DNA of 64,000 nucleotides from JANOZM01 sp031429355 (GCA_031429355.1 JANOZM010000013.1:124001-188000); one strand, 5' to 3'. Positions 1 through 9,183 are shown, counted from the first letter of the stretch. Notes: a model not told the origin generated them from the letters alone. A program made the numbers and translations.

Positions 1-736
1 TACTAATAGGTGTGACCCACTCTGGCTTAAAGTTCGCTAAGTCGCTTAAACTTAGTGATCCACCGTTTGCAGCTGAATGTTCGACCAAGGCCTGTGCAAT
101 TTCGCCTTCGTAAAATGCGCGCCCTTTGGATTTAGCAATAACTTCTAAACCCCGCGCTGCATTACCAAAAACAAATCGCTCACCGGCATTGGGGGCGCGA
201 CCACTAGGCATAAAAGCATCGGCAAACCCCGCTTGTGTTTGTAAATGCGGGATTTGTGCGGCCCATTTGTGGGCCAATATATTACTAACGCCATAACCTT
301 CGCGTGCTAGGCGAATTGCTGGCTGCAAGCACGCCTCAAAACTCAATTGACCAAATTTTTCGTGTAGTGCGGCCCATCCCGCCACTGCGCCTGGCACCGT
401 TACAGTATCCCAACCGCGTATGGGTATTTTGCCACCATGTTTTTTTGTAAAGTATTGCGCATCCCAAGTTGCTGGTGCTACGCCAGATGCGTTTAAACCG
501 TGCAGTTTGCCGCCCGCCCAAACAATAGCAAAAGCATCGCTGCCAAGTCCGTTTGAAACAGGTTCGCAAATTGTAAGGGCTGCCGCTGTTGCAATGGCTG
601 CATCGACCGCGTTGCCACCCGCGTGCAAAATTTGCATGCCGGCTTGCACGGCCAATGGTTGTGAAGTTGCTACAACGTTGCGTGCATAAAGTGGTACGCG
701 CGTACTAGGGTAGGGGTTGTCAGTTTTAAATTGCAT
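1..736 (-). CDS. Gamma-glutamyltransferase family protein (partial, 5' part only)
   Basis: The reading frame starts at an ATG at 736 and runs off the left edge, so only about 245 N-terminal residues are visible. The translation contains GGNAVDAAIATAAAL (about residues 40-54), followed by a conserved GLGSDAF and a PGAVAGW stretch, all typical of the large subunit of the gamma-glutamyltranspeptidase family. These enzymes cleave or transfer gamma-glutamyl groups, usually in the periplasm, after self-cleavage at a Thr. That Thr and the small subunit lie outside the window, so activity cannot be judged. No clear signal peptide is seen (the start reads MQFKTDNPYPSTR), so a cytoplasmic acylase-like member is possible. 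It follows the orphan Bug gene on the same strand. Confidence 0.88.
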   Translation of the reverse strand, partial: MQFKTDNPYPSTRVPLYARNVVATSQPLAVQAGMQILHAGGNAVDAAIATAAALTICEPVSNGLGSDAFAIVWAGGKLHGLNASGVAPATWDAQYFTKKHGGKIPIRGWDTVTVPGAVAGWAALHEKFGQLSFEACLQPAIRLAREGYGVSNILAHKWAAQIPHLQTQAGFADAFMPSGRAPNAGERFVFGNAARGLEVIAKSKGRAFYEGEIAQALVEHSAANGGSLSLSDLANFKPEWVTPIS

Positions 737-770
737 CGAGGTAGTTTTTTCGCCGGGCTAAAAATACGGA

Positions 771-1766
771 TTATTCGGGTTTGATATTGGCGCGTTTAAT
801 AACGGCTTTCCAGCCATCAAGTTCGTCTTTCACTATCTTAGAAAATTGCTCTGGCGTACCAGAAGCTGGTTCGGCGCCGGCGCGTTCTAAACGTTCAACT
901 ACGTCGCTCTGTTTTGCAATTGCATTAATTTCTTTGTTTAGACGATCAACGATGGCCCGCGGTGTGTTGGCTGGTGCAAAAACACCAAACCAATTACTGA
1001 GTTCTAAGCCTGGCACCCCCGCTTCCGTAAATGTGGGAACGTTGGGTAAAGATTTTGAACGGGCCTTGCCGCTAACGGCTAAGGGTCGTACTTTGCCGTC
1101 TTTAATATGGGGCTGTGCCGAAACAATGCTGTCCATCAAGTAACCGATTTGTCCTGCCACCAAGTCGGTAATGACTAATCCGGTGCCACGATAAGGAATG
1201 TGCACAACAAACAAACCACCAGCGCGCCATTTAAACAACTCGGCAACTAAGTGGGGGTAGGTGCCAATGCCGCTAGAACCAAAATTGTATTTGCCGGGAT
1301 TGGTCTTAAACAACGTTACCGCTTCTTGTACGGATTTAGCGGGAAAACTATTGCCAACAATCATCACCGACGGTGCATTGGCGAAATGCGCAATGGGGGC
1401 AAAATCGTTTAGCGCGTCATAAGCCATTTTGGGGTTGATGGCCGGTGCAATCGAATGCGTAGAGCTAGTGGCCATTAGAATGGTGTAGCCGTCGGGCGTT
1501 GCCTTTGCGACCGAGTCGGCACCGATTGTGCCACCCGCACCGGGTTTGTTTTCAACAATAACTTGTTGGCCTAATGCGGTGCTTAATTTTAGCGCTAAGG
1601 TACGCCCTAAAATATCGGTGGCACCGCCTGCAGGAAACGGGATAACGAGCTTAATTGTTTTACTGGGATAAGTGGCTCCCGAGCCTTGTGCAAGCACGCT
1701 AGTCGAGGTTAAGCTTGTTACAGCGCCAAAGAAAATGGCTAGTGAGACTAAAGTATTTTTCATCAT
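771..1766 (-). CDS. Tripartite tricarboxylate transporter substrate-binding protein (Bug/TctC family)
   Basis: A 331-residue secreted protein with an N-terminal signal peptide ending near VLAQG (about residues 24-28). The mature part opens with YPSKTIKLVIPFPAGGATD, the beta-strand and loop that bind the carboxylate ligand in Bug proteins. ENKPGAGG and DGYTILM, also family hallmarks, follow. It should capture an organic acid or related solute in the periplasm. No TctA or TctB membrane genes lie beside it, so it is an orphan receptor that may share a carrier or act in sensing. Its ATG at 1764-1766 overlaps the stop of the decayed phosphodiesterase gene upstream (TGA at 1763-1765), so it was probably once translationally coupled to it. 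The second ATG at 1763 is an alternative start. Confidence 0.93.
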   Translation of the reverse strand: MMKNTLVSLAIFFGAVTSLTSTSVLAQGSGATYPSKTIKLVIPFPAGGATDILGRTLALKLSTALGQQVIVENKPGAGGTIGADSVAKATPDGYTILMATSSTHSIAPAINPKMAYDALNDFAPIAHFANAPSVMIVGNSFPAKSVQEAVTLFKTNPGKYNFGSSGIGTYPHLVAELFKWRAGGLFVVHIPYRGTGLVITDLVAGQIGYLMDSIVSAQPHIKDGKVRPLAVSGKARSKSLPNVPTFTEAGVPGLELSNWFGVFAPANTPRAIVDRLNKEINAIAKQSDVVERLERAGAEPASGTPEQFSKIVKDELDGWKAVIKRANIKPE

Positions 1767-2056
1767 TGTGTTTTGCTCTTAAACAAACCGAGGCGATTGG
1801 TACAAAAGCCATCAGCCCCCCTATGGACTAAATCATCAACTACTTTTGGAACATTAAAGGTATAGCAAAACAATCAGTAGCCTTGCTCCTTAATTGTGCG
1901 GGCGATTGACGCATTCAATAGTCGATCGTTGCAATGAATCGCTTCGCAACCTGAGGCTTGGGCAACCGCTTCTTGGATTGCAGTCAAAGTGTTCTGTGCA
2001 GCCAACGTTCCACCGCCACGATGTGCAAACAAATGCGGATCGGACCAAGTTCTCAT
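1763..2056 (-). pseudogene. Glycerophosphodiester phosphodiesterase remnant (internal deletion plus nonsense codon)
   Basis: An open frame from an ATG at 2056 encodes the GDPD N-terminal motif (HRGGGTL, then NTL). It jumps directly to a stretch matching the family's C-terminal part (AIHCNDRLL) and meets TGA at 1874-1876. Reading through that stop in the same frame continues with LFCYTFNVP, GADGFCTNRLGLF and a final TGA at 1763-1765. This is the normal GDPD C-terminus, where family members read GYW-L-CYT-N. The TGA therefore replaces the usual Trp. About 97 residues remain of the usual 240-250, so the central region with metal ligands and the catalytic His is gone. The product cannot be an active phosphodiesterase. 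It lies head to head with glpK, whose pathway a GDPD would feed. This remnant fills the gap between the Bug gene and glpK. Confidence 0.85.
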
Positions 2057-2123
2057 AGTTTGTGCTTTATGATCCGTTCAAACCCCGCGAGCATAGCGAA
2101 TTGTCAGGAGATTGTTGTTGACC

Positions 2124-3695
2124 ATGTCAGTAAATCATTCAACTAGTAAACCCGTTATTATCGCCCTTGATCAAGGGACCACCAGTTCACGTGCAATTGC
2201 CTTTGATGAACACTTTGTGCCCATAGTTAGCGAACAGCGTGAATTTACTCAGCACTTTCCTCAATCGGGTTGGGTCGAACACGATGCAGATGAAATTTGG
2301 AGCTCGCAACTCGCGGTTTTGAAAAGTGTAATTAGTTCCGTTCAAAGTAACGGCCATTCTATAAAAGCCTTAGGCATAACGAACCAACGCGAAACCACTG
2401 TCCTGTGGTCACGCAAAACTGGGCGACCTATTTGGCGCTCTATCGTTTGGCAAGACCGTCGTACCGAACCTTGGTGCAAACAACAGCGCGATGCGGGCTT
2501 GTCCGAATACGTTCACAAACGTACTGGGCTGGTATTGGACCCTTATTTTTCGGCTAGCAAACTAGTGTGGCTACTAGAACATGTTGCTGGCGCGCGCAAA
2601 GCGGCTGAGGCTGGTGAGTTAGCTTTTGGCACAGTTGATAGCTGGCTTATTTGGAATTTAACCGGCGGTCGGGTGCATGCCACAGATGAAACCAACGCAG
2701 CGCGCACCATGCTATACAACATTGAGCGTCACGAATGGGACGACACACTGTTGGCGCGTTGGCATATTCCTAAGTCAGTGATGCCCGAGGTTCGTGCCAG
2801 TGCGGGTGATTTTGGTTCGGCGCTCGAAAGCGTTTTGGGAATTAGCGTTCCTATCCGTGGTGTGGCTGGTGACCAGCAAGCTGCCTTGTTTGGACAAGGC
2901 TGTATTGAAGCAGGAGAAATAAAGAATACCTACGGCACCGGTTGCTTTATGTTGATGAATACTGGTGCAGAAATGGTGTCTTCAAAGCACGGCCTAATTA
3001 CCACCGCGGCGGCCAGCACGTCAGCCTCGTTTAAAGATTCACGCGCGGAAATAAGGGCTATATCGACCGCGAATGGCCGATATGCACTAGAAGGTTCGGT
3101 ATTTGTTGCTGGGGCTGCTGTGCAGTGGTTACGCGATGGCCTTGGAATTATCAAAGAGTCAAACGAAATAGAGACTTTGGCACGAACTGTAAACACTACG
3201 GATGACGTGTTTCTTGTACCAGCGTTTACTGGTTTAGGATCACCTTACTGGGATGCCAATGCCCGTGGAGTGTTGGTAGGCTTAAATCGCGGGACAACAA
3301 AGGGGCATATTGCGCGGGCTTGTCTAGAGTCAATTGCGTTTCAATCGGCCGAATTGGCGCTCGCTATGCAAGAAGATAGTGGTAGTAAAATTAAAAGCCT
3401 ACGAGTTGACGGTGGCGCTGCGGCAAACAATTTGTTAATGCAAATGCAAGCCGATTTATTGGATGCACCGGTGGTTCGGCCAAAAGTATTGGAAAGCACC
3501 GCTAGAGGTGCTGCTGCGCTGGCTTTTCTAGGTGCGAACCCCGATTTAAAAGCAAGTGAAGTTGTGCAAGTGTTTGCAGCAAAAAACCAAATAGAGCGCG
3601 AGTTTGTTCCGACGATATCCCGAGACCAAGCAAGTGAAAAATTAGCGCGCTGGCGCGAGGCGGTAAAGCGTTCTTTAAATTGGGGCCAAGTATGA
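2124..3695 (+). CDS. glpK: Glycerol kinase
   Basis: A 523-residue FGGY-family sugar kinase that phosphorylates glycerol with ATP to sn-glycerol 3-phosphate in the cytoplasm. The N-terminal phosphate loop DQGTTSSR (residues 16-23), RETTVLW, the WQDRRT active-site stretch and GTVDSWLIWNL all match GlpK. Length equals the family norm of about 500-525. ATG 2124 is chosen; TTG codons at 2112, 2115 and 2118 are in frame, and the AGGAG at 2106-2110 would suit TTG 2118 better, so the exact start is open. The gene overlaps the next one by ATGA (3692-3695). No glpF or glpD is nearby. Confidence 0.95.
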   Translation: MSVNHSTSKPVIIALDQGTTSSRAIAFDEHFVPIVSEQREFTQHFPQSGWVEHDADEIWSSQLAVLKSVISSVQSNGHSIKALGITNQRETTVLWSRKTGRPIWRSIVWQDRRTEPWCKQQRDAGLSEYVHKRTGLVLDPYFSASKLVWLLEHVAGARKAAEAGELAFGTVDSWLIWNLTGGRVHATDETNAARTMLYNIERHEWDDTLLARWHIPKSVMPEVRASAGDFGSALESVLGISVPIRGVAGDQQAALFGQGCIEAGEIKNTYGTGCFMLMNTGAEMVSSKHGLITTAAASTSASFKDSRAEIRAISTANGRYALEGSVFVAGAAVQWLRDGLGIIKESNEIETLARTVNTTDDVFLVPAFTGLGSPYWDANARGVLVGLNRGTTKGHIARACLESIAFQSAELALAMQEDSGSKIKSLRVDGGAAANNLLMQMQADLLDAPVVRPKVLESTARGAAALAFLGANPDLKASEVVQVFAAKNQIEREFVPTISRDQASEKLARWREAVKRSLNWGQV

Positions 3696-5176
3696 AATTA
3701 TTCTGTCTCCGGCTCATAGCTATTGCCTCAACTTTTGCGGGTTTTACGTTTTGCCTATTTTTATCGCAGCCTGTGTTAGCGCAAGCTATTGCGCCTTGTC
3801 GTTTGCCGGGCTTATCTAACGAAGTGCAATGTGGATCGATAAAACGGCCCCTAGAGTTGGTAAGTGCTGGTACGGTTGCGCCCGAGATCGACGTTCACTA
3901 TGTTGTCTTTCCCGCATTGGCACGGCGCTCGAAGGCACCGCCGCTGTTTTTTCTTGCCGGCGGGCCGGGGCAGTCGGCCATCGATTTAGCGCCAAAGTTA
4001 GATGGTTTGTTTAATCGATTAAACCAGCGCCGCGATATTGTGTTTGTCGATCAACGGGGTACTGGTAAGTCAGCACCGCTACTGTGTGTACAACCACCAG
4101 CGCAAGCAAATATTGGGCAATCCTTAAAAACCGATACGCAAATTGAGCAATTATCGGTTTGTAAAAAACAGTGGCTGGCTTTGCCGTATGGCAAGCTGAG
4201 TGCGTTTACCACTACTTTAGCGATGCAAGACCTAGAGGCAATTAGGGTGCGTTTAGGTTACGGTGTGATTGACTTAATTGGTGGATCGTATGGAACCCGC
4301 GCCGCTTTGGAATTTGCTCGTTTGTTTCCGGCCAGCGTTAGGCGAATTGTGATTGATGGGGTTGCGCCGCCCGATATGGTGTTGCCAGTGAGTGGACCCC
4401 AAGACTTTAAAGCTTCATTGAAACGAATGCTCTCGTTGTGTACTGCGGATGAAGCCTGTAATACGCGCTATCCCCAGCTGAACCAACAGTGGGAAGAGTT
4501 ACTGAAGAAAATGCCGGTGACTACAGAAATTAAAAATGCAGCTACGCAAAAAAAAGAAACAGTAACCATTTCTAGCAACAATTTAACGATGATGTTGCGC
4601 CAACCGCTGTATGCACCTTCTTTTGCTGCCGGTCTGCCCTACGCAATTTCTCAAGCCAATGCGGGGCAATTCGGTCCGTTGTTGGGGCTAGCGACTGCGC
4701 TCAGTTCGGACTCCAATGCGAAGTTAGCTTGGGGTATGCATTTTGCAGTTATCTGTAGCGAAGATTATCCAAAAATGACGGCTATTTCCGACGCCCAAGC
4801 CTTGAGCGAAGACGCGATGACTGCGATGTACCGTACGGTTTGCAAAGATTGGCCAGTGGGCAAAGTAGAGCCCGATTTTTACGCGGTAAAAACAAGTTCA
4901 GCCGCTGTGTTAATTTTATCGGGAGGCGCTGACCCAGTTACACCGCCGCGCCACGGTGAGCGCATTGCACAAGCACTTGGCGCTTCGAGCAGGCATATTA
5001 TTGCTCCCAACTTGGGGCATGGAGTAATGACGCAAGGTTGCATGCCTGACTTGATGTTTCGCTTTTTAAATGCAAGCAACAACGAGGCAGCAATGAAGAT
5101 CGATGCAAAGTGCGTTGAATCGATTCCTGCGCCAAGCTTTTTCGTACCGTTTTCGGATAGGGCTTTTGCAAAATGA
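3692..5176 (+). CDS. Secreted alpha/beta hydrolase, S33 (proline iminopeptidase / tripeptidyl aminopeptidase-like)
   Basis: A 494-residue exported hydrolase. A signal peptide covers residues 1-30 (hydrophobic core, cleavage near VLA-QA). Oxyanion-hole motif GGPGQS is at about 90-95, DQRGTG at 120-125, and the nucleophile elbow GGSYG puts the catalytic Ser at 199. The C-terminal part supplies the acid and base (SGGADPVTPP and NLGHGVM), as in peptidases carrying a TAP-like C-terminal domain. It probably trims N-terminal residues from peptides in the periplasm or outside; the true substrate is unknown. ATG 3692 overlaps the glpK stop and the gene ends in an ATGA overlap with the ABC ATPase, so it is the second gene of a tightly coupled operon. 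Confidence 0.88.
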   Translation: MKLFCLRLIAIASTFAGFTFCLFLSQPVLAQAIAPCRLPGLSNEVQCGSIKRPLELVSAGTVAPEIDVHYVVFPALARRSKAPPLFFLAGGPGQSAIDLAPKLDGLFNRLNQRRDIVFVDQRGTGKSAPLLCVQPPAQANIGQSLKTDTQIEQLSVCKKQWLALPYGKLSAFTTTLAMQDLEAIRVRLGYGVIDLIGGSYGTRAALEFARLFPASVRRIVIDGVAPPDMVLPVSGPQDFKASLKRMLSLCTADEACNTRYPQLNQQWEELLKKMPVTTEIKNAATQKKETVTISSNNLTMMLRQPLYAPSFAAGLPYAISQANAGQFGPLLGLATALSSDSNAKLAWGMHFAVICSEDYPKMTAISDAQALSEDAMTAMYRTVCKDWPVGKVEPDFYAVKTSSAAVLILSGGADPVTPPRHGERIAQALGASSRHIIAPNLGHGVMTQGCMPDLMFRFLNASNNEAAMKIDAKCVESIPAPSFFVPFSDRAFAK

Positions 5177-5973
5177 TTCGCGTACAAAATTTAAATAAAA
5201 GTTTTGCAACTAAAGAAGGTGGGCGTGAACGTCTTGCGCACGCGGTAAATAACGTAACTTTCGAAGCATTAAATGGACGAATTACAGGTTTACTCGGCGC
5301 CAACGGCGCTGGAAAAACGACCACCTTGCGAATGATTGCCGGGCTAATTGTGCCCGATAGTGGGCGCATCGACATCGATGGTCATGACATGAGCAAAGAT
5401 CCGGGCGCTGGGTTGCGTCGCCTAGGCATGTTGTCGGATGCCCGTGGACTTTACCCGCGTTTAACAGCAGCAGAAAATATTTTGTACTACGCGCAATTGC
5501 ACGGCTTGGATGACGGCCAGGCGCGTGCTCGCATGTTGCAGTGGGCTAAATTGTTTGGGCTAATGCCCTTGCTTGATCGGCGCACCGAGGGCTTTAGTTT
5601 GGGTGAACGCATGAAGACAGCGCTGGCAAGAGCGCTGATTCATGACCCGGAAAATATCGTTTTGGATGAGCCTACCAATGGTCTTGACGTTTTAGCGATT
5701 CGCTCGTTGCGCGAATGCTTAATGCTACTGCGCGAACAAGGGCGATGCATAATTGTGTCGACGCACATCATGCAAGAAGTTGAGCGGTTATGTGATGAAG
5801 TGGTGGTCATGGCCGACGGTAAAGCGGTTGCTCATGGTTCCGTACAAACACTGCTAGACAGCACAGGCACGCAAGACTTCGAAGAGGCATTTGTTCGATT
5901 AGCCTTTCCTAAAGTTAATGTCGTTGCCCAATCCCAATCATCGGCGCAAGCCGATCCTCAATTAGGCCTGTGA
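5173..5973 (+). CDS. natA: ABC transporter ATP-binding protein, NatA-like
   Basis: A 266-residue ATPase subunit. Walker A GANGAGKTT is at residues 42-50, signature FSLGERM at 141-147 (a NatA-type variant of LSGGQ), Walker B IVLDE at 162-166, the D-loop at about 171-172 and the switch His at 198. NatA partners NatB in ATP-driven export, classically of Na+ in Bacillus; the substrate here is inferred only from similarity. The start overlaps the hydrolase stop (ATGA) and its stop overlaps the natB start (TGATG). The four genes from glpK to natB are therefore probably one transcript. Confidence 0.88.
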   Translation: MIRVQNLNKSFATKEGGRERLAHAVNNVTFEALNGRITGLLGANGAGKTTTLRMIAGLIVPDSGRIDIDGHDMSKDPGAGLRRLGMLSDARGLYPRLTAAENILYYAQLHGLDDGQARARMLQWAKLFGLMPLLDRRTEGFSLGERMKTALARALIHDPENIVLDEPTNGLDVLAIRSLRECLMLLREQGRCIIVSTHIMQEVERLCDEVVVMADGKAVAHGSVQTLLDSTGTQDFEEAFVRLAFPKVNVVAQSQSSAQADPQLGL

Positions 5974-7175
5974 TGAAAAAATTAGAAACGGGTAAAACAG
6001 ATTGGCTCAATTGGTCAGCTACTTGGGCGGTACTTAAAAAAGAAATACTCGACGCTTTAAGGGACCGTAAAACCTTGATTAGTGTTTTGTTGTCTTCAGT
6101 GCTGGTGGGGCCGGTGATGCTGGTGATGTTGTCGATGTTGTTTGCACAAATTGAAGATGGTCGTGATCAACGCATTTTGTATATTCAAGGTCAGCAATAC
6201 GCGCCAGCTCTGGTTAATTTTTTTCAACGTCAATCGTTCGAAGTTAAAGATGCACCGCCAAATTTTGAGCAAACTATTCGTGACGGCACGTTTTCGTTTC
6301 CGGTTTTAATTGTGCCACCAGATTTCGGGCAAAAACTAAGCAAGGGTGAGCCACCAGAGCTCACGGTAATGAACGCATCAACTAACCGACCGGTTGCCGC
6401 TGGAGCTGGCCGAATTCTGCGCCTGATTAGTGAATTCAATCGAGAAAACTCGCGCCTAGAACTGGCAGTACAAGGCGTTTCTAGTCAAACTTTGCGAATG
6501 GTTGAGTTTAACGAAGTTGACCTATCTAGCGCGCAAAGTCGTGCCGCGCAATTTACATCTATATTGCCAATTTTTATTGTTATGGCGATTTTGTATGGTG
6601 CCTTAAACGCTGCTTTGGACACTACGGCTGGCGAGCGCGAGCGCGGCTCGTTAGAGCCCTTGTTAATGAATCCGATGTCGCGGTTTTCTTTGGTGATTGG
6701 AAAGTGGGGGGCGGTAGCAGCGATTGCAATGCTCACAGCTACGTTTGCCGTGCTCAGCTTTTTTCCGGCGCAATGGTTAATTCAAACCGACACGCTTAAG
6801 TCGATGTTCAATTTTGGATGGCGTGAAGCATTGGGCTTTTTACTAGTACTCTTGCCTTTTGCAGCATCAACCTCGGCTTTGTTTATGGCGGTGGCGATTC
6901 GTTGTAAAACATTTAAAGAGGCTCATGCAAATAATACCTTTGTCATTTTGGCGGTAAGTATGATGCCGCTTATTTCAGTGTTCGACCCTAGCGGGGATCG
7001 ACCTTGGTATTACTGGGTGCCTGGCTTAGCACAGCAATTAGTGATGAACAAAGTACTAAAGTTTGAAACGCTAAGTCTGCAACAAGTAGCAATACCAGCC
7101 TTAGTATCAATTATTATTGCGCTGCTGTGTATTCAGTACATTGAGCGGCGTATAAAGCAGATGGCATTGAAGTAA
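5973..7175 (+). CDS. natB: ABC transporter permease, NatB-like
   Basis: A 400-residue membrane protein of the ABC-2 / NatB type. An N-terminal transmembrane helix (SVLLSSVLVGPVMLVMLSML) is followed by a large extracytoplasmic domain of about 150 residues. A C-terminal bundle of about five helices begins with LPIFIVMAILYGALNAALD, then the conserved GERERGSLEPLL loop. It forms the channel for NatA and exports ions or small molecules through the inner membrane. ATG 5973 shares its A with the natA stop; a GTG three bases upstream is an alternative. It is the last gene of the plus-strand run and faces the LD-carboxypeptidase gene tail to tail, with no clear terminator in the 71-base gap. Confidence 0.85.
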   Translation: MKKLETGKTDWLNWSATWAVLKKEILDALRDRKTLISVLLSSVLVGPVMLVMLSMLFAQIEDGRDQRILYIQGQQYAPALVNFFQRQSFEVKDAPPNFEQTIRDGTFSFPVLIVPPDFGQKLSKGEPPELTVMNASTNRPVAAGAGRILRLISEFNRENSRLELAVQGVSSQTLRMVEFNEVDLSSAQSRAAQFTSILPIFIVMAILYGALNAALDTTAGERERGSLEPLLMNPMSRFSLVIGKWGAVAAIAMLTATFAVLSFFPAQWLIQTDTLKSMFNFGWREALGFLLVLLPFAASTSALFMAVAIRCKTFKEAHANNTFVILAVSMMPLISVFDPSGDRPWYYWVPGLAQQLVMNKVLKFETLSLQQVAIPALVSIIIALLCIQYIERRIKQMALK

Positions 7176-7246
7176 AAATTGCGCGTTTATTAAAGTCGAA
7201 ATAGATGGAAATATCGGTTCGATTGTCGGCAACGGTTGGCGAGTAA

Positions 7247-8299
7247 CTATTGCATTTGCAGACTAATGGAGCAAGGTTGTTGCAACGGTGCATGAAATTG
7301 CACTGTTGCAATAGCGCCGTTAATTAAAGTCATCTGCGGTTGGATGTGGCCAATGTCTGTGTCGTACAAAATTGGGCAAGGTAGGTCATTTAAGACCGAG
7401 CGCAAGGCTTCTACATAGCTTAATTGATCTTCAGTTTTTGCTTTGGGGCCAGTACTACGCCCGATAAGTAAGCCATTAAGATTTTCAAACCATTGGCAGC
7501 GCTTTAAAGTTAATAAAGTACGCACTAATGCAACTGGGTTTAGCTCGCAGTTTTCAAAGTATAAAATTACGCCAGTTAGTTGATTTTGATGAATGAATTT
7601 GGGTACATTTCCGAAGGGCGTTCCGGCAAGGCCCGCAATAGTATCGAGACAGCCGCCAATCAGTCGGCCCGAAAATTCAGTGCTTTGCATACTAGCGTCT
7701 AGTCTTTTCCAGACAGTAGGTTCGGTTAAGTTCATTTTTACATTAGGTACCTCTGCAAAATCTGTCCAAATAACTTGGTGTTTTTCAGTTGCTAGTTGCA
7801 AAAAATGTTGTGATTGATCGCTACTTAATAGCTTAATAACATCGCGCGTTAATACGCTGGTTTGATCGGCGATAAGGTCCATCAAATTGGAGCCGTGTGC
7901 GCTCGCCCAACCTGATCTCAATAGAAGTGGCAACTGTAAAGTGCTAATGTCCGAGAAACCCAATAGCCACTTAGGTTTTTGTCGGCTCAGCGACTCGAAA
8001 TCAATCAAGTCTAATAATTCAGTTGCCAATTCACCGCCCCATGGCGGAAATATGGCAGCAATATTCGGGTCGTGTAAAAAGTGATTAAATTCTTTGGCGC
8101 GATTTTCTTTGCTAGCGCTCGCGTTTTTTGTTTCATCGCGTAAGCACTGGTCTTCAATAACTTGGAAACCTAAGCTGCGCAAATTTTCGAGGACTAAATC
8201 GAGTCTTTTATGTAATGCACTCGGAACCCCAGTCGACGGTGCGGTGATTGCAATGCAATCACCCTTAATTAGTGGGGCTGGATAATCTATTGTAGACAC
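7247..8299 (-). CDS. LD-carboxypeptidase (peptidase family S66, LdcA-like)
   Basis: A cytoplasmic serine carboxypeptidase of about 350 residues that removes the terminal D-alanine from muropeptide tetrapeptides during peptidoglycan recycling. Residues near the start read GDCIAITAPS, the usual S66 opening. PPWGGE and WLLGFSDIS match the region holding the nucleophilic Ser (the Ser of GFSD). A later FENCE-like FENCEL supplies the catalytic Glu. GTG 8299 is chosen because an AGGAA sequence lies about six bases upstream; a longer frame to 8365 would overlap the next gene. It is transcribed after the SnoaL-like gene, only nine bases away. Confidence 0.85.
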   Translation of the reverse strand: MSTIDYPAPLIKGDCIAITAPSTGVPSALHKRLDLVLENLRSLGFQVIEDQCLRDETKNASASKENRAKEFNHFLHDPNIAAIFPPWGGELATELLDLIDFESLSRQKPKWLLGFSDISTLQLPLLLRSGWASAHGSNLMDLIADQTSVLTRDVIKLLSSDQSQHFLQLATEKHQVIWTDFAEVPNVKMNLTEPTVWKRLDASMQSTEFSGRLIGGCLDTIAGLAGTPFGNVPKFIHQNQLTGVILYFENCELNPVALVRTLLTLKRCQWFENLNGLLIGRSTGPKAKTEDQLSYVEALRSVLNDLPCPILYDTDIGHIQPQMTLINGAIATVQFHAPLQQPCSISLQMQ

Positions 8300-8307
8300 G
8301 CGGGTTC

Positions 8308-9183
8308 CTAAAACATGCCGTTGCTGTGTGCCGCATTGGATGGTACTTTTTGCAGAACATCCCAATGTTCAGCAATTTTTCCGTTTGTCTCTAAGCGAAA
8401 AATGTCGATCGCAGCCCATTGACCGCCACGCCAGCCTGGAAAATTGTGCTCACTATGGATAACAACAAATTGACCCTCAGCAATCACGCGTTTAAACGCG
8501 ATTGATTTTTTTGGATATTCTTTGGCTAGCCGTTCGAAATAGGCAATAAATGCCTCTTTCCCGTCAGCTACTTCTGGATTGTGCTGTTTGTAACTAGCCG
8601 CTCCGTATAGTTCCATGGCTTGTGCTGGTTTTGATTGATTAAACAATAAATCGTAGAACGCCAGTACATTCGTTTTGTTACGTTCTAAAATTGAATTCTG
8701 AGACAGCGGAGTTTGAATTGATTTAGGAATAGAGCTCGACTTAGCAACGGTTTCGAAAGTACGATTCGACTTAACGATTGCACCAAGCTCGCGCAAATTC
8801 TTTCCATCTATGAGTCGTGTTTTATGAGTTGCTGCAATGGCATCGAACTCTTTTTTGATACCTTCGTAACCTAGTTCTTGGTAATAGGTTACGGTGACCA
8901 GTAAATTCCAATCTCCTTCGTCAGATCCAGTATCAGTGATTTTGTATGACTCAATTAGCCCTTGTTCATGGGCGACTTTATCCATTTCAAACCAATTGCT
9001 TACGATGAATGCTTTTAGCGTCTCGCGTTCTGTTGGTTTTGACTTCAAAAATGTCATTTCAATTGCGCGACGTCCGTTTGCGGATGCAGCCGGATTGAGA
9101 ATAAGCGTTTGCACAAAAAATAAGGTAACAACAGCCGAAAAGAACTTTACAATTCTCACAAAGATGGTTCGAGGCAAGCTCAT
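8308..9183 (-). CDS. Secreted protein with C-terminal SnoaL-like (NTF2-fold) domain
   Basis: A 291-residue protein with an N-terminal hydrophobic signal segment (about residues 10-34). The region to about residue 150 is not assignable to a family. The C-terminal half (from about 165, with NVLAFYDLLFNQ, YKQHNPEVADGKEAF and HWDVLQ) matches the predicted SnoaL-like polyketide-cyclase/aldol-condensation group, small NTF2-fold domains that bind hydrophobic ligands. Function is not known. The N-terminal part repeats some features of NTF2 neighbours but without clear motifs. ATG 9183 overlaps the last base of the upstream gene, so the two are probably co-transcribed. Confidence 0.7.
   Translation of the reverse strand: MSLPRTIFVRIVKFFSAVVTLFFVQTLILNPAASANGRRAIEMTFLKSKPTERETLKAFIVSNWFEMDKVAHEQGLIESYKITDTGSDEGDWNLLVTVTYYQELGYEGIKKEFDAIAATHKTRLIDGKNLRELGAIVKSNRTFETVAKSSSIPKSIQTPLSQNSILERNKTNVLAFYDLLFNQSKPAQAMELYGAASYKQHNPEVADGKEAFIAYFERLAKEYPKKSIAFKRVIAEGQFVVIHSEHNFPGWRGGQWAAIDIFRLETNGKIAEHWDVLQKVPSNAAHSNGMF

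Noticed and set aside
1874..1876. TGA in the GDPD frame read as Sec or Trp recoding
   Set aside because: The gene also lacks the central catalytic region, no SECIS-like structure is evident, and all other genes use TGA as an ordinary stop (for example the ATGA overlaps). A nonsense mutation is simpler.
1958..2146. Plus-strand open frame over the GDPD remnant and glpK start
   Set aside because: It is a shadow of the pseudogene's other strand and overlaps glpK out of frame.
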